From the NCBI GenBank assembly GCA_021737145.1, contig JAIPEN010000001.1, positions 310,001 to 374,000 of the forward strand: DNA of 64,000 nt, in the 5' to 3' direction. This document shows, one piece after another, positions 56,141 to 64,000 of the stretch. The DNA is from Desulfarculaceae bacterium (GTDB lineage Bacteria > Desulfobacterota > Desulfarculia > Desulfarculales > Desulfarculaceae). The translations under genes were made by a program, and so were the position numbers. A model generated the notes under the pieces. That model was not told the origin of the DNA and did not search any database. It worked only from the letters and a program-made list of their open reading frames with translations. Numbering within the stretch: position 1 is the stretch's first letter; every line of letters starts with the position of its first letter.

Positions 56141-56653
56141 ATGAAAAAGATGATCGTTGTTTTAGGTAGCCTGGCCCTGGTGGCTTCCCTGGCCGTGGGC
56201 GCTTGGGCCGGCCCCTGGGGTCCCGGCCCTGGTTACGGTCCCGGCAACTGCCCCGGCTACGCGGCCGGCGGCCCTGGTTACGGCCCTGGCAATGGACCTG
56301 GCCCCCAGTTGACCAAGGAAGATTTCGAAAAGATGCAGGCCAAGCGGGCCGCCTTTTTGAAGGACACCATGCAACTGCGCCAGACCATGGCCATCAAGCG
56401 CATCGAGCTGCGCACCGATTGGGCCCAGGTCAAGCCTGATGAGGCCAAGATCAAGGCCCTCCAGACCGAGATGATCGACCTGCGCGCCCAGATCGCCAAG
56501 AAGGCCACCGAGGCCGGCATGCCCGCTTATGGCCGCGGCTTTGGCCGGAGCGGCAAGGGACGCGGCTACGGCCAGGGCATGGCCTACGGTCCCCGTGGCG
56601 GCGGTTACGGCCCCCGTGGCGGCGGCTACGGCCAGGGCTCTTGCTGGCGCTAA
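56141..56653 (+). CDS. ZraP/Spy-CpxP-like periplasmic protein
   Basis: Signal peptide; Gly/Pro/Tyr-rich N-term; LTKEDFEKMQAKRAAFLKDTMQLRQTMAIKRIELRTDWAQVKPDEAKIKALQTEMIDLRAQI LTxxQ-like helical hairpin. Confidence 0.85.
   Translation: MKKMIVVLGSLALVASLAVGAWAGPWGPGPGYGPGNCPGYAAGGPGYGPGNGPGPQLTKEDFEKMQAKRAAFLKDTMQLRQTMAIKRIELRTDWAQVKPDEAKIKALQTEMIDLRAQIAKKATEAGMPAYGRGFGRSGKGRGYGQGMAYGPRGGGYGPRGGGYGQGSCWR
56585..56626. repeat. Two tandem 21-bp direct repeats coding YGPRGGG
   Basis: TACGGTCCCCGTGGCGGCGGT / TACGGCCCCCGTGGCGGCGGC. Confidence 0.9.
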
Positions 56654-56670
56654 GACCTTTCCCTCGGGTA

Positions 56671-56707
56671 CAATCAGGGTCCGGGCCATCGGCCCGGGCC
56701 TTGATTG
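56671..56707 (+). promoter_or_regulatory. Intercistronic 17-bp stem-loop between zraP-like and kinase genes
   Basis: CAATCAGGGTCCGGGCC-ATC-GGCCCGGGCCTTGATTG, two G-U pairs, no following T-tract. Confidence 0.8.
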
Positions 56708-56725
56708 TCAAGGAGAGCCAATAGG

Positions 56726-58167
56726 ATGAGCAACACCACCCCCATAGGCCGCGAGCCCAAGAGCGGGCTGCCGGTCCTGCTTTTGGCGGGGGTGCTGTTG
56801 CTGATCCTGGTGGTGATCGGCCTGACCACCACCCACCGCATGCAAAGGGCCGGCGAACTGATGCGCCACTCCCTGGTCACCCAGGGCGAGCTGGTGGTGC
56901 GCTCCCTGGAGGGGGCCACCCGCTTCGGCATGCGCCATCACATGTGGGGGGCCCGGCGCATGCAGTCGCTGGTGGAGGAGATGCTGCGCATGCCCAACCT
57001 GATCTCCCTGGCCGTGGTGGACCCGGGCAGCCAGGTCATGGCCGCGGGAGTGTCCACCCCCATGGCCAACGACGTGCGGGCCATGGCCCTGGGCGGCCTG
57101 CCCCCGGAGATGGACGCGGCCATCGACCAGCGCAAGGTGGTCACCCGCTTTTTGGACAAGGAGCTGGTGGTGGGGCGTCCCTTCGAGCCCCTGGCCCCCT
57201 ACCGCCGTCCCGGCGGCAGACTGCCTCCCTGGGCCAAGGAGCACGATGACCAGATGCGCCGCATGATGAGCCCGGGCATGAACATGATGGGCATGCCCGC
57301 GCCCAACCCCAAGCCCGGCTACGTGCTGGTGCGCCTGTCCACCAAGCGCATCCTCACGGCCCAGCAGCGCGACCTGACCAGCTCCCTGTTCTTGGCCGGG
57401 GTGGTGTTTCTCTCGGCCGGCATGGTGGCCGCTTTCATGTTCCTTTTGGCCCGCCGCCGCCAGCGGGAGCTCAGCCGCCTGCGCGAGGAGGTGGCGGCCA
57501 ACCAGCATTTGGCTGCGGTGGGCCGCTTGGCCGGCTCGGTGGCCCACGAGGTCCGCAATCCCCTTTCCGCCCTGCGCGGGCTGGTGCAGTTTTTGGCCAA
57601 GGGCCAGGAGCCGGGCAGCCGCCAGGCCCAATGCGCCCATACCGCCGTGGCCGAGGTGGACCGTTTGGAACGGGTGGTCTCGGGCCTGTTGGACTACACC
57701 CGGCCCCGGCCGCCCCGCCTGATCCCCCTGGACCTGGGCGAGAGCATCGAGGGCACCATCCGCCTGCTGGCCGACGAGCCCCGCGCCCAGGGGGTGGAGA
57801 TCGCCAGCCAGGCCGCCCCAGACCTGCCCGAGGTCTCGGCCGACCCGGACCAGGTGCGCCAAATACTCATGAACCTGATCCTCAACGCCCTGGAGGCCAA
57901 CAACGGTCAGGGGCAAGTGCTGGTCAGCGCGGCGCGGCGCGGCAATGCGGTGGAGCTGAGCGTGGCCGACCAGGGCCCCGGCCTGCCGCCCGGCCAAGAG
58001 GATGAGCTCTTCGATCCCTTCTTCAGCACCAAGGAACGGGGCACCGGGCTGGGCCTGGCCATCGCCAGCCGCCTGGCCACCGGCCTGGGCGGCGGCCTGG
58101 GCGCGGCCAACCGGCCCGAAGGCGGCGCCTCCTTCACCCTCACCCTGCCCTGTTCAGAGGCCAAGTC

Positions 58168-58171
<4 letters not shown>
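56726..58171 (+). CDS. Sensor histidine kinase (ZraS-like)
   Basis: Two TMs; RLAGSVAHEVRNPLSALRGLVQFL H-box; NLILNALEANNGQG N-box; VADQGPGLPPGQEDELFDPFFSTKERGTGLGLAIASRL G boxes; ATG at 56726. Confidence 0.92.
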
Positions 58172-59526
<1,355 letters not shown>

Positions 59527-59633
59527 GGGTCACCCATAGCCGAGAATCTCCTTGCCTGGCGTCTGCCTGGCTTCTATACTGATCCAATAGTTCAGTGATT
59601 ATGCCCACGTAGTCATCATGTTCAGGGCCACCC

Positions 59634-61736
59634 ATGGTGACAGAAAGGATGGGCGTGCCCTCGCTCAAGTCCATACTGTTATTGGGGCTGCCCCCCGCCC
59701 TGCAGCAAGAGCTGCGCGAACGGCTGAGCCGGGATGGCAAAAAGCCCGTCTTCAGCACCGCCTTTAACCAGGATGAACTTGACCGCGCCCTGAACCCGCC
59801 TCCCCAATTGATCATAGCTTTGACCGATGGTTCCCCGGGAGCCAGGGAGGCCCTGGCCTATTTGGAACGGCACATGCTGGTGTCGCCGCTGGTGGTGCTG
59901 GATCCCCGGCCCAGTTCGGAGGCCATGGCCGAGCTGCTCCAAAAAGGCGCGGCCGACTATTTGGGCCTCAATCAACTGGACAACCTGGAGGCGGCCGCGG
60001 TCAAGGCCCTGAACCGGCGCACCTCCCGGCAGCACCTGCTCGACACCAGCGAAGGCCGCTACCGCCTGCTGGTGGAAACCATGCGCGACGGCATGATGGC
60101 CGTGGACGCCGAGCTTAGCATCAGCTTTGTCAATCCCGCCCTTTGCCGCATGCTGGGCTATCAAGAGCAAGAGCTGGTGGGGCTGAACCTTTACCCCCTG
60201 TTCCAGGGGCCCAACCGCGAAATTCTCACTAAGGAGATAGCCCAGCGCCAACAGGGGCAAGCCTCTTCCTATGAGATCGAGGTGACCACCAGGGACGGCA
60301 GCCAACTGCTCGTCTTCATATCCGCCTCTCCCCTGCTGGACGTGGACGGCTCGTTCCTGGGGTCCATGGCCGTGTACACCGATCAGAGCGAACTGCGCAT
60401 GGCCGAGGCCGAGGTTCGCAAGGCGGCCGAGGAATGGCGGCAGTGTTTCAACTCCCTGGAGGACCTGGTGGTGGTCATAGATCGTCACTACCGGGTGCAG
60501 CGCTGCAACAAGGCCATGCGCGAGTATTTGGGCAAGCCGTACAGCCAGATAGTGGGCCAGCCCTGCTACCGCTTGCTGCATGGCTGCGACACCCCGCCGT
60601 CGGAATGTTTGCACCAAAGAATGCAAGTCAACGGCAAGGTGCAGACCATGGATTACCGCGATTCTCAGGGGCGCCTTTTCGTGGTTAGCGCCTCGCCCAT
60701 CACCGACGAACAGGGAGATATCCTGGGCACGGTGCACCTCTACAAGGACGTTACCGAGCACCGCCTCCAGGAACAGGAGCGGGTGGAGCTGCTCCTGGAG
60801 CTCGCCAAGGGGCTGGAGGCCACCACCATGGCCCTGACCAACATGGTCGACAGCCGCGACCCCTACACCTCGGGTCACAGCCAGCGGGTGGCCGAGCTGG
60901 TGGTGATGGTGGGCTCCCACTTGGGCTTTTCCGAGGACGAGCTTACCGGTCTGAAGTTCTGCGGCCTGCTGCACGACATCGGCAAGGGGGCCATTCCCCT
61001 GGACATCCTAAACAAGCCCGGCCCGCTCACCGAGCACGAGCGGGGCATAATCAACGATCATCCATCCACGGCCTATCGCATCCTGGAGAGCATCTCCTTC
61101 CCCTGGCCGGTGGCCCAGGTGGTCTACGAGCACCACGAGCGCCTGGACGGCTCGGGCTATCCCCAGGGCATCAAGGGCAAGGAAATCCATCCCTGGGCCC
61201 GCCTGCTGGCCGTGTGCGACGTGGTGGAGGCCATGACCAGCCACCGCCCCTACCGCCCGGCCCACGGCATGCGCGACGCCTTCCAGGTTTTGGAAGAGGG
61301 CTCGGGCGACAAGTTCGACCCCGAGCTGGTGCAAGCGGCCCTGGCCAGCTTGAGCGTCAACGACCGCCGGGTGACGGTGATCGACGACGACCCCGGAGTG
61401 CTGGACGTTTATTGCAGCTTCCTCCAGCGGGGCAACTACGAGATCACCCCTTACAACGACCCGGTGCGGGCGGTCGAGGAATTCGCCCAGAATCCCACCC
61501 CTATCCTGGTCACGGACCTGAAGATGCCGGGCAAGAGCGGGCTGGAGGTTTTGCAGGAGGTCAAGAAGGCGCATCCGGACACCGAGGTGATCGTGGTCAC
61601 CGGCCACGGCGACAAGGACAGTGTGGTGGCGGCCATGCGCATGGGCGCTTCGGATTTTCTGGAGAAACCGGTGCAGATGGCGGAGCTGCAAAAGGCGGTG
61701 GATCGGGCCCGGAAGCGCTTTAACAAAGGCTCCTAG
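59634..61736 (+). CDS. Multi-domain regulator: REC-like/PAS/PAS/HD-GYP/REC
   Basis: PAS cores; HDIGKGAIPLDILNKPGPLTEHERGIINDHPSTAYRIL and YEHHERLDGSGYPQGIKG (HD-GYP); C-terminal TVIDDDPGVLDVYCSFLQ...ILVTDLKMPGKSGLEVLQ...DFLEKPVQ (REC). Confidence 0.92.
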   Translation: MVTERMGVPSLKSILLLGLPPALQQELRERLSRDGKKPVFSTAFNQDELDRALNPPPQLIIALTDGSPGAREALAYLERHMLVSPLVVLDPRPSSEAMAELLQKGAADYLGLNQLDNLEAAAVKALNRRTSRQHLLDTSEGRYRLLVETMRDGMMAVDAELSISFVNPALCRMLGYQEQELVGLNLYPLFQGPNREILTKEIAQRQQGQASSYEIEVTTRDGSQLLVFISASPLLDVDGSFLGSMAVYTDQSELRMAEAEVRKAAEEWRQCFNSLEDLVVVIDRHYRVQRCNKAMREYLGKPYSQIVGQPCYRLLHGCDTPPSECLHQRMQVNGKVQTMDYRDSQGRLFVVSASPITDEQGDILGTVHLYKDVTEHRLQEQERVELLLELAKGLEATTMALTNMVDSRDPYTSGHSQRVAELVVMVGSHLGFSEDELTGLKFCGLLHDIGKGAIPLDILNKPGPLTEHERGIINDHPSTAYRILESISFPWPVAQVVYEHHERLDGSGYPQGIKGKEIHPWARLLAVCDVVEAMTSHRPYRPAHGMRDAFQVLEEGSGDKFDPELVQAALASLSVNDRRVTVIDDDPGVLDVYCSFLQRGNYEITPYNDPVRAVEEFAQNPTPILVTDLKMPGKSGLEVLQEVKKAHPDTEVIVVTGHGDKDSVVAAMRMGASDFLEKPVQMAELQKAVDRARKRFNKGS

Positions 61737-61745
61737 GCTTTTTTA

Positions 61746-64000
61746 CTATCCCCCAAACAAATCCATTTGCCAGGCGCGCCGCCTGGCCTTTATTTTGGCG
61801 CGGCTGTAGGCGCCCGGCTCCAGCTCGCCCAGAAAGGGCGAAGCCGCCCGCGGCCCGCTTTCGCCGAACAGCGAGCGCCCCTTGGCCCGGCTGAGGAACA
61901 GCCGCTCCCGCGCCCGGGTCATGCCCACATACACAAGCCGCCGCTCCTCGCTGGGGTCCGAGGCCTCGCCGCTGGGCGGCTCATAGGGCAAAAGCCCCTG
62001 CTCCAGGCCCACCAGAAACACCGCCTTGAACTCCAGGCCCTTGGCCGCGTGCAGGGTAAGCAGGCTCACCCGCTGGGCCTTGAAATCCAGGGGATCGGTT
62101 TCGCCCAGGGGCTCGCTGCCCGCCACCTGGAAAGGGACGCCCGCCTTGGCCAAAGCCTCGGCCAGGGGCGCGGCCTGGGCGTGGATGCGGTAGAGCACCG
62201 CGATGTCGCGGGGGGCCAGGCCCTCGCCGCCCTGGCCCGCCTCCACCTGGCGCGAGTCCAGACCGCCGCTTAGCTCCACGATGCGCTCGGCCACCCAGGC
62301 CGCCTCGGCCCGGGGGCTGGCCAGCTCGGCCAAGAGCGGCGGTTCGCCCTCCCGGTCCAGGGCCTTGAGCGCCAAGCGACCGGGGTCCGGGTCCCTGGCC
62401 ATGAGCCCGGTTGCCGCGCCCAAGATGGGGCCGGCGTTGCGAAAATTGGCGGTGAGTCCCAGGAGCCGTGCGCCTGGGAAGTCTTGGCTGAAACGCAAGA
62501 AATTTTCCCGCTCCGCCCCCCGGAAACCGTATATGGCCTGGTCCGGGTCGCCGATGGCCGCCAGGCAGGCCCCGTCCTTGACCAGCCATTGCAACAGCTC
62601 CACCTGGGCGGGGTTGGAGTCCTGGTACTCGTCCACCAGGACGTGGTCCCAGCGCGCGGCCCAGGCGGCGGCCAGGGTCTGGTCCCCGCGCAGGGCCCGC
62701 GCCGCGCCGGGCACCAGGTCGTCCAGGTCCAAGAGCCCGGCCCGATCCATGGCCTCCTGGTAGGCCCGGAACAGGGGCTTGAGCTCGGACGACGGTTTGG
62801 GCTCCACCGCCTGCTTTAGGCGGGTCAGGCCCAGCTCGGCCTGTCCGGGACGCCAACCCAGGGCCTTGGCCAGCTCCTTGACCAGGGCGGCGCGCTCCTC
62901 GTGGCCCATGAGCCGGGGCGGTCCGCCCAGGCCCCCGGCCAGCACCTCGCGGCCCAGGGCGTGGAAGGTGCTCACCTTTACCCCGGCCGCCGAGGGATGC
63001 TCCGAGGCCAGGCGCCCGACCAGCTCGCCGGCCGCCTTGCGGGTGAAGGTGATCAAAAGCACCCGCCCGGGCGCGGCGCCTTGTTCCACCAGGGCGGCCG
63101 CCCGCTGCACCAGCACCCGGGTCTTGCCCGCGCCGGGCCCGGCCCGCACGATGAGCGGCGCGCCCCGGTGCTCCACCGCGGCGCGTTGCTCCCCGCTCAG
63201 GCCCTCGCTTGATGGAACCAGGGGAACCAGCAAGGGCGCGGGGGCCTCAGGCTGGGTCAGGACTTTTTTTTTAGGCTTACGGGGCTTGGCCGGGGTGTCG
63301 CGCCACAGGGAGCCCTGGCCTTTCAGCCGGGCCCGCTCCTCGGGGCTGAACAGCTTGACCACCCCGAACTGGCCGTCAAAGCCGCCCTCCAGCACCACCC
63401 GGCCGGAGCGCATGCGGCCCACCGCCTCGGACAGCACCGGGCCGCCCACCCGCTCCAGCTCATCCAGGGGAGCGCTCCGCAGCACATGCAGCTCCGGGCC
63501 CAGTTCGTCCAGGAGCTGGTCCACGGCCTTGCGAACCCCCTTGGTGGCCGGGCCGCGCTGCAAGACCTCGCCCACCACCTCGTCCAGGGGCACGATGGAC
63601 TCGAAGTCCCGCGCCTTGGGAGGCCGGAAGCCCTCGGGACGGTCGGCCAGGTCCTCCACCCGGCTGAGCACCCCCACGGTCAGGGGCTTGCCGCACACCG
63701 GGCAGCGGCCCCCCAGGGAGCGGGTCTCGCCGGGCTCCAGGCACACCCCGCACTTGCGGTGGCCGTCCAGATGATACTTGCCCTCGTGGGGAAAGAACTC
63801 CAGGGTGCCGGCCAGGCCCTCGGCCTCCGCACCGCTCAGGGCCCGGGCCAGGGCCGGATAGGTGGGCTCGCAGGTCAAGAGGTTGGCCTCGCGGGCCAGC
63901 TTGGCCGGACTGTGGGCGTCGGAGTTGCTCACCAGCACCATGTTGTCCAGGGCGCTGAGCCGCCAGTTCATGGGCGGGTCCGAGGACAGCCCGGTCTCCA
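61746..64000 (-). CDS. UvrD/Rep-like superfamily 1 helicase fused to an N-terminal endonuclease Q-like PHP domain; 5' end outside window
   Basis: Frame stays open to 64000 (ETGLSSDPPMNWRLSALDNMVLVSNSDAHSPAKLAREANL); Cys4 zinc finger CGVC...CPVC; helicase RAGPGAGKTRVL, VDEYQDSNPAQ, GDPDQAIYGFRGAE, LTLHAAKGLEFKAVFLVGLEQGLLP, VYVGMTRARERL. Confidence 0.9.
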   Translation of the reverse strand, partial: ETGLSSDPPMNWRLSALDNMVLVSNSDAHSPAKLAREANLLTCEPTYPALARALSGAEAEGLAGTLEFFPHEGKYHLDGHRKCGVCLEPGETRSLGGRCPVCGKPLTVGVLSRVEDLADRPEGFRPPKARDFESIVPLDEVVGEVLQRGPATKGVRKAVDQLLDELGPELHVLRSAPLDELERVGGPVLSEAVGRMRSGRVVLEGGFDGQFGVVKLFSPEERARLKGQGSLWRDTPAKPRKPKKKVLTQPEAPAPLLVPLVPSSEGLSGEQRAAVEHRGAPLIVRAGPGAGKTRVLVQRAAALVEQGAAPGRVLLITFTRKAAGELVGRLASEHPSAAGVKVSTFHALGREVLAGGLGGPPRLMGHEERAALVKELAKALGWRPGQAELGLTRLKQAVEPKPSSELKPLFRAYQEAMDRAGLLDLDDLVPGAARALRGDQTLAAAWAARWDHVLVDEYQDSNPAQVELLQWLVKDGACLAAIGDPDQAIYGFRGAERENFLRFSQDFPGARLLGLTANFRNAGPILGAATGLMARDPDPGRLALKALDREGEPPLLAELASPRAEAAWVAERIVELSGGLDSRQVEAGQGGEGLAPRDIAVLYRIHAQAAPLAEALAKAGVPFQVAGSEPLGETDPLDFKAQRVSLLTLHAAKGLEFKAVFLVGLEQGLLPYEPPSGEASDPSEERRLVYVGMTRARERLFLSRAKGRSLFGESGPRAASPFLGELEPGAYSRAKIKARRRAWQMDLFGG

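Noticed and set aside
56201-56641. Gly/Tyr/Pro repeats as a CRISPR or minisatellite
   Set aside because: In-frame coding repeats in the ZraP-like protein (YGPRGGG, GPGYGPGN); no spacer structure.

Overview
High-GC bacterial chromosome segment, most like a deltaproteobacterial/Desulfarculales-type anaerobe judging by gene content (inference). About 29.5 kb (1-29511) is one nearly continuous minus-strand envelope-biogenesis supercluster: lysS-lolC/E-lolD-bamA-skp-lpxD-fabZ-lpxA-lpxI-Gfo/Idh-lpxB-msbA-PAP2-two ArnT-like-arnC-arnD-waaA-lpxK-lpxL-waaF-waaC-epimerase-Trm112-GT9-GT4-GT9(partial). The rest holds a PxxKW protein, a heme-sensor-like DUF3365 protein, an aspartate aminotransferase, a TPP riboswitch with a His-type Thi4, an SDF-symporter/SBP fusion, an MBL hydrolase, HIT, a truncated kinase-like DUF484/GAF protein, nitrilase, AI-2E permease, glgC with a large GAF protein, fabD, a 2-oxoacid:ferredoxin oxidoreductase operon, an AT-richer two-gene island with a HEPN-like motif, a QueG-like protein, an acyl-CoA dehydrogenase/DUF35/thiolase-like cluster with an XRE-cupin regulator, a zraPSR-like operon behind a sigma-54 promoter, a PAS/HD-GYP/REC protein, and a partial EndoQ-UvrD helicase fusion. 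Main items for follow-up: the HEPN-like bicistron (49682-50893), the thiolase-like protein that appears to lack the nucleophilic Cys paired with a DUF35 protein, the EndoQ-helicase fusion, an intergenic repeat family (3 copies), and the riboswitch expression platform. No tRNA, rRNA, CRISPR array or transposase was recognised. All calls are from reading the sequence; no searches were run.
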